Below are positions 1 through 7,885 of a stretch of DNA of 64,000 nucleotides, one piece after another. The position numbers were made by a program, and so were the translations under genes. The stretch spans positions 1 through 64,000 of the forward strand of contig CABIXY010000005.1 in assembly GCA_902362805.1 (NCBI GenBank), written 5' to 3'. Within the stretch, counting starts at the first letter, position 1. Each line of letters opens with the position of its first letter. The notes beneath the pieces were generated by a model. The model was given only the letters and a program-made list of their open reading frames with translations. It was not told where the DNA came from and did no database searches. The stretch comes from Eubacteriaceae bacterium. GTDB lineage: Bacteria > Bacillota > Clostridia > Peptostreptococcales > Anaerovoracaceae.

Positions 1-22
1 AAGCTGAAATGTTGTTGACTTC

Positions 23-44
23 GCAGGCGGCTTTTGCCGCCTGC
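23..44. other. Perfect hairpin near window start
   Basis: A 9-bp perfect inverted repeat (GCAGGCGGC / GCCGCCTGC) encloses a TTTT loop. It looks like the stem of an intrinsic terminator for something left of the window, but no clear T-run follows on the plus strand, so direction and function are uncertain. Confidence 0.4.
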
Positions 45-83
45 ATATACCGATATTAATTTACACACAAATTTGGACTTGAC

Positions 84-304
84 TTTCTAGCGCGCTCGAT
101 TGCGGACTGCAAAGTCCGGTTTTACCCCTCTAAGAGTCCGCAATGAGCAAGGAGTCCAAGAAATGTCCCGTACTTTTTTTCTGGCGCGTTCGTCTGCGGA
201 CTGTAAAGTCCGGTTTTGCCCCTCTAAGAGTCCGCAATGGGCAAGGAGTCCGAGAAATGTTCCGCACTTTTTTTCTAGCGCGCTCGGTTGCGGACTGTAA
301 ATCC
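84..304. repeat. 94-bp tandem repeat, 2.3 copies, with GNRA hairpins
   Basis: Copies start at about 84, 178 and 272 with an exact 94-bp period; the third breaks off near 304. Each full copy has the stem-loop CGGACT-GNRA-AGTCCG (loop GCAA in copy 1, GTAA in copy 2). A second AGTCCGCA further on could pair with the same CGGACT, so two exclusive folds are possible. Each full copy ends in a run of T. No protein is convincingly encoded. Bases 305-440 hold further short palindromes (CACTTTGG / CCAAAGTG at about 349 and 384) and no gene that I can see. Confidence 0.65.
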
Positions 305-443
305 CAGCTTTGTTGCTCTGGCGGTCCAGTCTCTTGGACCATCTCATAGCACTTTGGCGGACTACAATGCGCCGTCCCGCGCGACCAAAGTGCACAGGAG
401 CCGTCGATTCCATCATGCACCCCTTCATGCAGCCGTTTTTTAT

Positions 444-471
444 TTGCTTAATTCACTTCTTGTGGTAAAAT
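444..471 (+). promoter_or_regulatory. dinB promoter, extended -10, possibly leaderless
   Basis: A -35-like TTGCTT (444-449), a 16-nt spacer and TAAAAT (466-471) preceded by TG one base away make an extended -10 promoter. The dinB ATG begins at 478, where transcription would be expected to start, and no Shine-Dalgarno sequence precedes it. Confidence 0.55.
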
Positions 472-477
472 AACTGT

Positions 478-1683
478 ATGGATAGAGTAATACTACATTG
501 TGACATGAATAGTTTTTATGCATCGGTGGAACTCCTCTCCCGCCCGGATCTCAAGGATTATCCAACGGCCGTCTGCGGCGATCCAGAAAGCCGCCACGGT
601 ATTATATTGGCCAAAAACGAGATAGCCAAGAAATACGGTGTCGTCACGGCAGAAACCATCTGGCAGGCCAAAAAAAAGTGTCCTCATCTGCAGCTAGTCA
701 AACCCCACCACGACAAATACAAGGAATTCAGTGAAAAAATTAATCAGATTTATCTGGAATATACGGATATGGTGGAGCCCTTCAGCATTGACGAATCCTG
801 GCTGGACGTTACCGCAAGCCAGAGACTTTTCGGCTCTGGCAAGCAGATTGGCGATATGATCCGCGCCCGCATCAAATCAGAACTCGGTTTGACTTTATCT
901 GTAGGCGTATCCTACAACAAAATTTTCGCCAAAATGGGGAGCGAATACAAGAAACCCGACGCGACCACCGAAATCACGCGAGACAACTATCGGGATTTAC
1001 TCTGGCCCCAGCCAGTAAGAGAGTTGTTCTTCGTCGGCTGGGCTACCGCCGAAAAACTAGAAAAGCTAGGCATTCATACCATCGGTGATCTCGCTCACGG
1101 CGATCCGATTGCTTTAGAAGCTTTGCTTGGCAAGCAGGGGTCCATTCTATACAGCTATGCCAACGGTCTTGACAACAGCCCGGTTGCTCTTTACGACCAG
1201 CGAGAAAAAATCAAGTCAGTAGGCAACGGCATTACATTTAAGCGCAATCTCAGAGGAATGGACGATATTCTTACAGCAGTAACCAGCCTGGCGGATACTG
1301 TAGCAAGTCGTCTGCGTAAGTACCAGATGAAAGCTTACGGTGTCAAAGTGGACATCAAAGACCCCTATTTCAAAACGATTTCCAGACAGAAACAACTGCA
1401 TCTGCCAACAAACCTGGCCTCCGAAATCAGAACTGCCAGTCTGGAAATCATGAAAACCTCCTGGAATCTGACAGACCCCATCAGACTGCTGACCATTACA
1501 GCAATCAATTTGACAGATGAAACCGCCGATGAACAGCTTTCCCTCTTTGACAGCGCCGCGGACGGCGGACGAGAAAAGCGTGAATCCATTGAACGAACCA
1601 TGGACGATATTCGAAAAAAGTTCGGCGACAGTTCCATTACCTTTGGACAAGTTATTGACAACGATTTAGGTATTGATCTATAG
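478..1683 (+). CDS. dinB: DNA polymerase IV (Y-family translesion polymerase)
   Basis: 401 aa, full length for Pol IV. It copies past DNA lesions in the cytoplasm with low fidelity. The N-terminal catalytic motif HCDMNSFYASVE (metal-binding D8) and the second acidic motif FSIDESWLD near residue 100 are intact, as is the steric region SVGVSYNKIFAKMGSEYKKP. A beta-clamp-binding motif QLSLF lies at about 353-357, some 45 residues before the C-terminus. The gene is monocistronic, and no LexA-type box is evident upstream. The ATG at 478 has no ribosome-binding site and coincides with the predicted transcription start, so translation may be leaderless. Confidence 0.95.
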   Translation: MDRVILHCDMNSFYASVELLSRPDLKDYPTAVCGDPESRHGIILAKNEIAKKYGVVTAETIWQAKKKCPHLQLVKPHHDKYKEFSEKINQIYLEYTDMVEPFSIDESWLDVTASQRLFGSGKQIGDMIRARIKSELGLTLSVGVSYNKIFAKMGSEYKKPDATTEITRDNYRDLLWPQPVRELFFVGWATAEKLEKLGIHTIGDLAHGDPIALEALLGKQGSILYSYANGLDNSPVALYDQREKIKSVGNGITFKRNLRGMDDILTAVTSLADTVASRLRKYQMKAYGVKVDIKDPYFKTISRQKQLHLPTNLASEIRTASLEIMKTSWNLTDPIRLLTITAINLTDETADEQLSLFDSAADGGREKRESIERTMDDIRKKFGDSSITFGQVIDNDLGIDL

Positions 1684-1720
1684 CATTCAGCTATTTTTTT
1701 AAAAAAACAAGGAGACAGAG

Positions 1721-2317
1721 ATGAAAAATTCAGAGAAAAAGCAGCAAATCCTAGAAGCAGCCATGCGCGTAATCCGTACTCAGGGCATAGAAAAAACCAC
1801 GGTCAGGGAGATTGCCTCTCAAGCAGGCGTAACCACCGGGGCAGTCTACCACTATTACAAAAACAAAGAAGAGCTGTTTCAGGATATTATCAACGAATCC
1901 ATTCACTTCTCTCAAAAAGTCATCATCGCTGCAGGCAGCGGAGAAAAAACGCAGCAGGAGATTTTTAATGAGATTGCCGACAATGTAAGGCGTCGTCTTC
2001 AGAAAGAAGATGAACAAAAACTCCATATCGCTCTCCTGGGGGATCTGATCAGCAAAAACGACCAGAACAAAGAGCGCGTCGCGAAAAACTATAAGACGAC
2101 AATCAAAAATACGGGTGATTTATTTGGTCCCGCTTCAGGCATAGAGAACGATAAGTACAAGTATCTGATGGCTTCTTTTTTCGTGGCTGCACTGGACGGC
2201 ATGGCCATCCAGCGGTCTCTGGGCGTGTATCCCGCCAAAGAAGATAAGGTTATCGATATCTTTATCGAATTCTTCAAAGAGGCCATTCTTGGATACTTAG
2301 CAGAACACAAAGAATAA
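1721..2317 (+). CDS. TetR/AcrR family transcriptional regulator
   Basis: 198 aa DNA-binding repressor. The N-terminal helix-turn-helix (residues 8-55, with TTVREIASQAGVTTGAVYHYYKNKEELF) is canonical for TetR; the remaining helical domain would bind an unknown ligand. It starts at the ATG with a good site (AAGGAGA) upstream. It lies 37 bp after dinB on the same strand. Targets are unknown: no transporter gene sits beside it, so it may act elsewhere or on itself. Confidence 0.92.
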   Translation: MKNSEKKQQILEAAMRVIRTQGIEKTTVREIASQAGVTTGAVYHYYKNKEELFQDIINESIHFSQKVIIAAGSGEKTQQEIFNEIADNVRRRLQKEDEQKLHIALLGDLISKNDQNKERVAKNYKTTIKNTGDLFGPASGIENDKYKYLMASFFVAALDGMAIQRSLGVYPAKEDKVIDIFIEFFKEAILGYLAEHKE

Positions 2318-2318
2318 T

Positions 2319-2356
2319 AAAAACCGTGGACCTCATTTATCAGGCCACGGTTTTTC
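2319..2356. terminator. Bidirectional terminator, tetR / small membrane protein
   Basis: The stem AAACCGTGGaCCT / AGGcCCACGGTTT sits between convergent genes, with A-rich sequence before and T-rich sequence after, so it can serve both strands. Confidence 0.85.
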
Positions 2357-2363
2357 TATACCC

Positions 2364-2696
2364 TTAAACAAATTGCACGCCTTTTACGAAATCTACTCTA
2401 ACCAGACCTTCCTGTTCCTTTTTGACCGATCTAATCAGGAGCCACTCCTCATCAATATCCACAAGGATACATTCCTTTGCAGCAAAGTCGAAATCTTCTG
2501 CCTCTCGTTCCAGCTCCAGCTTGGCGGTTTTGCCTAGGTTTTTCCTCAGGATATCCTTAAGAGACTCTTTTTCAAAATCCACAATGCCAGAATCTTTTAT
2601 CATCCGTTCCAGCTTCTTCACCTTTTTTGCTAAATCGTAATACATGACAAAGGCTACAATACCAAGGAGGACAAAGATTGTTCCCATTAGCTCCAT
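2364..2696 (-). CDS. Small membrane-anchored protein, unknown function
   Basis: 110 aa. An N-terminal hydrophobic segment (about residues 4-20, GTIFVLLGIVAFVMYYDLAKK) is followed by a short basic coiled region and a compact acidic/hydrophobic C-terminal part containing EEWLLIRSVKKEQ. I do not recognise a named family; similar short single-span proteins are common in Clostridia. A GGAGGG site 7 nt before the first ATG decides the start. It shares its terminator with the convergent tetR gene. It is the last ordinary gene before the AT-rich operon begins at 2782. Confidence 0.75.
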   Translation of the reverse strand: MELMGTIFVLLGIVAFVMYYDLAKKVKKLERMIKDSGIVDFEKESLKDILRKNLGKTAKLELEREAEDFDFAAKECILVDIDEEWLLIRSVKKEQEGLVRVDFVKGVQFV

Positions 2697-2781
2697 TTAC
2701 TTTCCCTCCTTCTCAAACTTCAAAGAGGTAATTGCTGAAATCGGTCGAGGTCACGAAAATGGCTCACTTCGAAGCGATAAA

Positions 2782-4596
2782 CTAAAAACAAGGTAATTCT
2801 TCAATTAAAGAACGTGTATATGCAGCTGCTACTAACGCTGCATATTCTTGCCACACATCATTTTTATGTTTATCACAGTAATCGCATATACCTCTGATAA
2901 CCAAATATCCTGTAGCATGGTTCCAAGTAGCATCCGCTATACCTGATGCCTCCATTTCGACAGCTAATACCCCATAAGAATCTTTTAACATATTTCTTTT
3001 TTGGGGATTTTTAAGTAAATTGTTTGCAGATGCAATGCCCCCGATAAAGACTTTAGGATATTTTGTTCGAGTACTATCAACGGGATGTTCACAAAGCTTG
3101 TCCTCTAAATCATACAGTTTATCAGTATTCACCTCTGGCTTGATAAACTGTGGTTTCGAAGCGAACTTGTCCAAATACTCATGCCATGAATATATGTTTT
3201 CATATTCATAAGTTCTCATAATATCAACAGCTTCTAACAGTTGAGCGCTCGGCTTTGTAGAATTAGAACGTACATCAATGTTTTCAAGGGTTTCTTTAAC
3301 AAAGTCATATTGGGTAACACCGTCTGATACAACAATATCGCCCAATCGAACCTGCTTACCATCATTCTGAAATGATGGTATTCCACCAGCAATTCCAGTC
3401 ATAATAATTGAATCTATTGATTTAAAATGATTTAGCATATTAGTTGCCCTTATAGCCGCTTTATTATTCCCCATTCCGCACAGTCCAAGAGCCACCCTGT
3501 GTTTTTTTCCGTTTGCAGCTTCTATTTTTCCAACAAAAAATCTATGCCCTGCTCCTTTATCATCGAAAAAACATTCTTCTACTTCATGCATCATCATTTT
3601 CATAGCCGCACACTCTTTAGGTAAGGCAGTAATAATTCCAATTTTTATGTTGCTATAATCATCCATCTTTTTTTCCTCCTGCATAATACTTCTTTCTGAT
3701 TTTGGGTTCGTGATCTTTTCCAAAACACTTTTCCACTCCATGGAATTTTTGAATTCAATTAACTCATACGCACTGCAATTATTTACAAAGGCTAAAGCGC
3801 TTAAGTTTCTATATTTTAAAACTTTCAGCTCAGATGCCAATTCATTATATGAAATATATTGTTCTTCATCATTTGTTTTATCCGGAAGAATGACATGAGA
3901 ATCAATAATTGGAATATCTTTTAAACATGTAGCGTTAAACTCTTTTAAAAAACTAGAGATATATTCTCTTGTAATAAAAGTGTTTAAAAAGTAATCTGCA
4001 CTTTTAATTTTTCCGCTATCGAGTGGTAATAAAGGCAAGATGTAATCACTAATATAAGCTCTATTTCCTAACTTTTGTGGAACCTCATATAATATATCTT
4101 CAAATTTCGATGCCGATAGTGTATCTAATGAAAAGTTGGCAAGTGCATTTCTCGTTTCAGAATGATTAATTGAAGAGTACCATCCTGATTTTATGTCTGA
4201 GGATGCACTTCGTTCTCTCTTTTTTAATGTGCCAGGCAATATTATTTTTTGATTATCGTCCAAAAAATCACGATAGTGATAATGTAATAATGAAATATTA
4301 TCACCATGTTGATTGATTTTCTTTGTCATCAATTCGTCAATATTGCTGGAACTTGATATTAAAATAATTGCACCGATTTCATTCAGTTCTTTTAGCTCGT
4401 TAAGTATTCTAAAAGACAAATCAGATTCAAAATAGTTTGATGCTGGTATCAAAAGTCTTTTTTCACAAACTAAAAACGCTACCCGCGTTATTGATTTGAA
4501 AATTGAATATAAATAATCGTAATTATATCTATCTAAAGAAAATAACTTTTGCAGTTCATTATCTAAATGATAAATAAATATATCTTTAACATTCAT
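2782..4596 (-). CDS. Unknown N-terminal domain fused to immune-type nucleosidase (PNP/MTAN fold)
   Basis: 604 aa from the ATG at 4596, chosen because GAGGG lies 7 nt upstream; an in-frame ATG at 4623 has no site and would overlap the gene before. Residues about 1-310 match nothing I recognise. Residues about 318-604 form a nucleoside phosphorylase/nucleosidase domain with intact signature parts: IGIITALPKECAAM, GLCGMGNNKAA, TGIAGGIP, AVEMEASGIA and RGICDYCDKHKN. The RGICDY..D.HKN..WQ.YAA block resembles, from memory, nucleosidase domains of fungal NLR-type and bacterial defence effectors. The predicted activity is cleavage of the N-glycosidic bond of a purine nucleoside or nucleotide, possibly ATP. 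The N-terminal half could be a sensor or regulator (inference). It is the last gene of the AbiE-like operon, 13 bp after the deoxyribosyltransferase-like gene. Confidence 0.8.
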   Translation of the reverse strand: MNVKDIFIYHLDNELQKLFSLDRYNYDYLYSIFKSITRVAFLVCEKRLLIPASNYFESDLSFRILNELKELNEIGAIILISSSSNIDELMTKKINQHGDNISLLHYHYRDFLDDNQKIILPGTLKKRERSASSDIKSGWYSSINHSETRNALANFSLDTLSASKFEDILYEVPQKLGNRAYISDYILPLLPLDSGKIKSADYFLNTFITREYISSFLKEFNATCLKDIPIIDSHVILPDKTNDEEQYISYNELASELKVLKYRNLSALAFVNNCSAYELIEFKNSMEWKSVLEKITNPKSERSIMQEEKKMDDYSNIKIGIITALPKECAAMKMMMHEVEECFFDDKGAGHRFFVGKIEAANGKKHRVALGLCGMGNNKAAIRATNMLNHFKSIDSIIMTGIAGGIPSFQNDGKQVRLGDIVVSDGVTQYDFVKETLENIDVRSNSTKPSAQLLEAVDIMRTYEYENIYSWHEYLDKFASKPQFIKPEVNTDKLYDLEDKLCEHPVDSTRTKYPKVFIGGIASANNLLKNPQKRNMLKDSYGVLAVEMEASGIADATWNHATGYLVIRGICDYCDKHKNDVWQEYAALVAAAYTRSLIEELPCF

Positions 4597-4609
4597 AAAA
4601 AATCCCTCA

Positions 4610-5584
4610 TTAATAATCATCAAATAACGAAAGTTGCAGATGTTTTGGTTTATTAAATGTGACTTTCTCTTTCATAAATTCTTCTTTTACCTTCTTTAAA
4701 TCTCCATTAAGACAAATACAATCCCATGCTATCAATTCATCTTTTAATGGAAAATAAATGTCATTAAATAAAAATATTTTTCTGTTCCAAGTGAATGCCA
4801 TTGCAAGTTCAACTAATGTATTTGCACCTATATAATTATCCACTCCTTTTTTTTCTGCATTATAAATCAAAACTCCCATGGTGTCTTTATCTCTGATTTT
4901 TTTTAAATATGTGCGCGAAACTTTTTTCTTGAATTCCATAAACTGCTTTTCATCATATAGACTTACAGCTTCATTTTCTTCTTTAGGTATAATAGATTCT
5001 ATTCCCAATTTCTTAAGTTGCTTTTGACAGTTAACCATTTCATCAAAGAACATCATACTTCCACAGATAACTATTTTTTTTGCGTTTACAGGGTTAGCAC
5101 TCCGCTCCAAGTCAAATAAATTATTAAATGCTTTTTCTCCCTCAGTACATAAAGAATAATTTGTTATGAATTCAGACTCACCTGAAAATGCGAAATGGGC
5201 AAATTCTTCTGGTTTTAACACCTGCTTATTTTCTATAACTGGTATAGGCAGATCATCAGGATAATCAAAAAAATATATGGGTTTCTTTTTAGAAAAGCAA
5301 AATCCTATTTCGTAACATGTTGTCTTACCAACATATCCATTAGGATTATATACATAAACTATGTCTGCTTTAATAATCTTGTCTAATGTTATCATTTGTA
5401 TTTCTGCGGGAGAGAAATCTTTTCTATCTGACTCAAAAATCACAAAATCATCTATTCTGCCATTTATATAGGATTCTTTTGGCGATAATACATATAAACC
5501 TGCCTTTCTAAATATTTGAATAATATCTAAAATCTGACTATAATATTTTTGAAAACTTCCTATTATTGCTACTGTATATGCCAT
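4610..5584 (-). CDS. Tandem deoxyribosyltransferase-like protein with C-terminal beta-clamp motif
   Basis: 324 aa with two Rossmann-like nucleoside 2-deoxyribosyltransferase-type domains. Domain 1 (about 1-125) carries YVYNPNGYVGKTTCYEIGF; domain 2 (about 170-295) starts KIVICGSM and carries NYIGANTLVELAMAF. Each keeps the glutamate (YEIG, VELA) that is the catalytic nucleophile in this family. Such domains hydrolyse or transfer N-glycosidic bonds, and relatives act as NAD-depleting toxins in some retrons. The last residues include QLSLF (317-321), a textbook sliding-clamp-binding pentapeptide, also present in DinB of this window. The start has TGGAGG upstream. The gene is AT-rich like the next one, 33 bp after the AbiEii-like gene. 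Target and role are unknown; a defence effector or DNA-linked sensor is inferred. Confidence 0.78.
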   Translation of the reverse strand: MAYTVAIIGSFQKYYSQILDIIQIFRKAGLYVLSPKESYINGRIDDFVIFESDRKDFSPAEIQMITLDKIIKADIVYVYNPNGYVGKTTCYEIGFCFSKKKPIYFFDYPDDLPIPVIENKQVLKPEEFAHFAFSGESEFITNYSLCTEGEKAFNNLFDLERSANPVNAKKIVICGSMMFFDEMVNCQKQLKKLGIESIIPKEENEAVSLYDEKQFMEFKKKVSRTYLKKIRDKDTMGVLIYNAEKKGVDNYIGANTLVELAMAFTWNRKIFLFNDIYFPLKDELIAWDCICLNGDLKKVKEEFMKEKVTFNKPKHLQLSLFDDY

Positions 5585-5617
5585 ATGTTTTCCTCCAGAA
5601 TATATTATAAATTCTTT

Positions 5618-6523
5618 CTAATTATTTATTGCCCAACCCAAATTGTTAGAACACCACTGTTTTTGCCACTCATTCTCATTCACCATAGCCTCAAACACAG
5701 GCTCAAGAAATATTTGTATTTGATTCATAACCGATGAAAACTCAAGCGTATCATCTTTAATGCTCTTCAAAAAATACTTCCACCGTTTTTGTATGTCCTC
5801 ATCATCGGCAAGTGCGATGATGCGTTTGAAGCTATCTCTGTCATAAGGAGTGCCACGCCGCTGTAAGGTTTTAAAGATTGCAGTTTGAAGCTTTGCACCG
5901 TCAAAATCAAATGTTTTTGCCAGATAAAAAATATCGTAAAAATCTTTCATTCTGCCTGTCAGCTCATAGCGTTGCAGGATAGCATCAAACTTTTCGGCAA
6001 GGGTACTTTCAAGGGAATAAGTTTTGATTACAGGTGCTTCAAAGTCTGGAAGCTGTGTACTGATTTTTCGTTCCTCGGCTCTTGGCACAATAACATCCCC
6101 AACGCCTATATCAACATTAAACGGCACACGGACATTTTTTATCTGAGCAATAACCTGTGTGCTGATACCGTGATACTTCCTCTGCGGCGAAATTTTCTCA
6201 AAACCTTTTGCTGACATTGAAATATAATCATTTCCAGTAGGAGTATCTATAATTTTTTGAATGAGTTTTTGTACTTCTTCAATCGAGTTTGATGTGCTTC
6301 TCAGAAGAAAGTCCACATCAATAGTAGCCCGACTTTCAAAATTAGTCAGTGTATAGATAAATAATCCGCCTTTTAGAATAAGATAATCATCCTCGCCTGA
6401 CTTGGAAAGTCTACGCAAAAATTCTTCCTGCACAAAAAGCTGAAGGCATTGCTGATAACTAATACCAGATGCCTTTGCCTTATTTCTAAGTTTTGCTAAA
6501 ACAGAAGCTGCTATATCAGCCAT
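5618..6523 (-). CDS. AbiEii/AbiGii-like nucleotidyltransferase toxin (type IV TA)
   Basis: 301 aa from the ATG at 6523; GTG codons at 6526 and 6532 are alternatives. It belongs to the AbiEii/MenT-type nucleotidyltransferase family: LILKGGLFIYTLTNFESRATIDVDFLL contains the family KGG...R.T.D.D active site, followed by the acidic IGVGD segment and the C-terminal LAEKFDAILQRYELTGRMKDFYDIF motif. In characterised homologues it transfers nucleotides to RNA targets (for example tRNA) and halts growth. The start overlaps the antitoxin stop by one base (TGATG), so translation is coupled. Unusually, two nucleotide-metabolism genes follow it in the same operon. Confidence 0.88.
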   Translation of the reverse strand: MADIAASVLAKLRNKAKASGISYQQCLQLFVQEEFLRRLSKSGEDDYLILKGGLFIYTLTNFESRATIDVDFLLRSTSNSIEEVQKLIQKIIDTPTGNDYISMSAKGFEKISPQRKYHGISTQVIAQIKNVRVPFNVDIGVGDVIVPRAEERKISTQLPDFEAPVIKTYSLESTLAEKFDAILQRYELTGRMKDFYDIFYLAKTFDFDGAKLQTAIFKTLQRRGTPYDRDSFKRIIALADDEDIQKRWKYFLKSIKDDTLEFSSVMNQIQIFLEPVFEAMVNENEWQKQWCSNNLGWAINN

Positions 6524-7131
6524 CACAACCACACTCCAATCAAATCTTTTACTCGTTTCTGTATTCTAAGCTCCTTTGCATATCGCATAAGGTTTGGAAT
6601 ATTCTTTTTAGGGTCTTTCACATAGTTTTGAATTGCCTTATTGAAAATCTCTTTGTCCATCTTGTTCATATTCCGCAGCACATCACAAATGGTGCGGTCA
6701 CGGTCATAAATGCGAACATCTATAAAATCAATTTTATCTGTTGTTTCACCCAACGTAACCAATGCAGGTTCAACCCGATATGCTTTTACAAAGGGATAGT
6801 CTATCTTCGTTCGTTGCCTTGAAACATTTTTATCAATCGATATATTCCATTCAACGGGATTGCGGTCACTATATCTATAATGGAAGAGAGCTGTTTCCAT
6901 ACAAAGCACGGCGTCGGGGAATAGGCGATTGATTATTTCAACCTCACTTCCTCCAAACGATTCCGTCCAGTGATAGTATCCACGCTTCACCTTTTCAACA
7001 ACACCCGCTTCAAGCATACGCTGAATATCTCTATAATGCAATTTCTCTTTGTTAAGCTGTGCTGTTGTCATTATATAATCGTAATCCGAGAAAACTTTTC
7101 TCAGAAAATCAATATCTTTTTCGCTAAGCAT
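6523..7131 (-). CDS. AbiEi-like antitoxin / autoregulator
   Basis: 202 aa, partner of the AbiEii-like toxin. Residues about 1-60 form a winged helix (MTTAQLNKEKLHYRDIQRMLEAGVVEKVKRGYYHW), typical of the AbiEi N-terminal domain. The rest matches the family C-terminal domain, including YDRDRTICDVLRN. AbiEi proteins repress their own operon by binding repeats near the promoter; the direct repeat ACTACACT in the leader (about 7142-7157) is a candidate operator. GAGGTG precedes the ATG by 6-7 nt. It is the first gene of the four-gene operon. Confidence 0.87.
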   Translation of the reverse strand: MLSEKDIDFLRKVFSDYDYIMTTAQLNKEKLHYRDIQRMLEAGVVEKVKRGYYHWTESFGGSEVEIINRLFPDAVLCMETALFHYRYSDRNPVEWNISIDKNVSRQRTKIDYPFVKAYRVEPALVTLGETTDKIDFIDVRIYDRDRTICDVLRNMNKMDKEIFNKAIQNYVKDPKKNIPNLMRYAKELRIQKRVKDLIGVWL

Positions 7132-7189
7132 AAATTCACCTCTACACTAAACTACACTCAAAATAGTCAACAATGGTGTGCTTTAATAC

Positions 7190-7218
7190 ATTATAACCAA
7201 TTCTAACATAAAAATCAA
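7190..7218 (-). promoter_or_regulatory. Promoter of the AbiE/nucleosidase operon
   Basis: On the minus strand, TTGATT (7213-7218), a 17-nt spacer and a perfect TATAAT (7190-7195) lie upstream of the AbiEi-like gene. The leader contains the directly repeated ACTACACT, a possible antitoxin binding site. The spacing and match make this a strong sigma-A promoter. Confidence 0.8.
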
Positions 7219-7270
7219 TCGTATTAAACAAAACGCTTTTGAAATTATGGATGGTGTGGTTTACTACATA

Positions 7271-7306
7271 AAAATGCCCCGCTTGTCCAATATAAGAACA
7301 AACGGG
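7271..7306 (-). terminator. Terminator after the split XRE gene
   Basis: On the minus strand CCCGTTTGTTC pairs with GGACAAGCGGG and is followed by a short T-rich stretch. It ends transcription of the XRE gene just before the AbiE-like operon promoter. Confidence 0.7.
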
Positions 7307-7318
7307 TATAGAGAATTT

Positions 7319-7843
7319 TTAGCTTGTTACATCAAAATTCATAGACGCAACTGAATAGAGATTTATTGTGCGTGGAGTGCTTCCGACCCTGATGGAACAA
7401 GGACTTTCTTGGCTTTGAATGCCTGACTCAACACCCCATTTCTGTATTCGGTCAAAGCTTTGGAAGCTATGTATCAATAACCCCACTGAATTATGCTTGT
7501 CCCCATAATTCTTAATTTGGAACATTTCCGATGCTTCTCTGGGGACTAGCTTGGACTCCGCCGCCTTCCCTTTTTTGTATTCCACCTTCATCCACATGCC
7601 ATCAAATTCTATAATCGTACACAATTTATTATACAAATCAAAATCAGCTTCATCGGTAAACTGCATTCTGACCGGTCGTCCCTTGGCCGCTAAAAGAAGC
7701 CTGGTCACAGGGTTTCTCGGGCCGCCTGCCGATTTCGCGCCGTCTGTCAGACTTTCATAATCGTCATTGAGCAGATAGTCGCAGCTCACCTTGAGAATAG
7801 ACACCAGTTTTACTACTTTTTCCATCTCTGGATAAGCCAGACC
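7319..7843 (-). pseudogene. 3' part of an XRE regulator gene split by the mobile element
   Basis: Reading from 7843 gives GLAYPEMEKVVKLVSILKVSCDYLLNDD, the typical end of an XRE helix-turn-helix domain, then a C-terminal domain of about 145 aa that I do not recognise. The matching 5' part is at 21620-21748 and ends in SRWESG. Joining the two at the shared GG restores WESGLAYPEMEK in frame and a protein of about 211 aa. The fragment has no ribosome-binding site of its own, so it is probably not translated while the element is integrated. Excision would repair the gene. Confidence 0.88.
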
Positions 7844-7844
7844 C

Positions 7845-7864
7845 GTCTCCCTTAATTAAAGATA
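7845..7864 (+). repeat. Left terminal inverted repeat of the element
   Basis: GTCTCCCTTAATTAAAGATA reads inward from the left junction. It matches the right end at 17 of 20 positions in inverted orientation and is the likely recombinase arm-binding site. Confidence 0.8.
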
Positions 7865-7885
7865 TTGTTGGGTAAAAAAGAAAGG

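Noticed and set aside
84..304. CRISPR array
   Set aside because: Only 2.3 copies with a 94-bp unit that is repeated throughout; no short repeats with unique spacers and no cas genes.
1681..1701. Terminator after dinB
   Set aside because: Stem TAGC/GCTA is only four pairs; too weak to assert.
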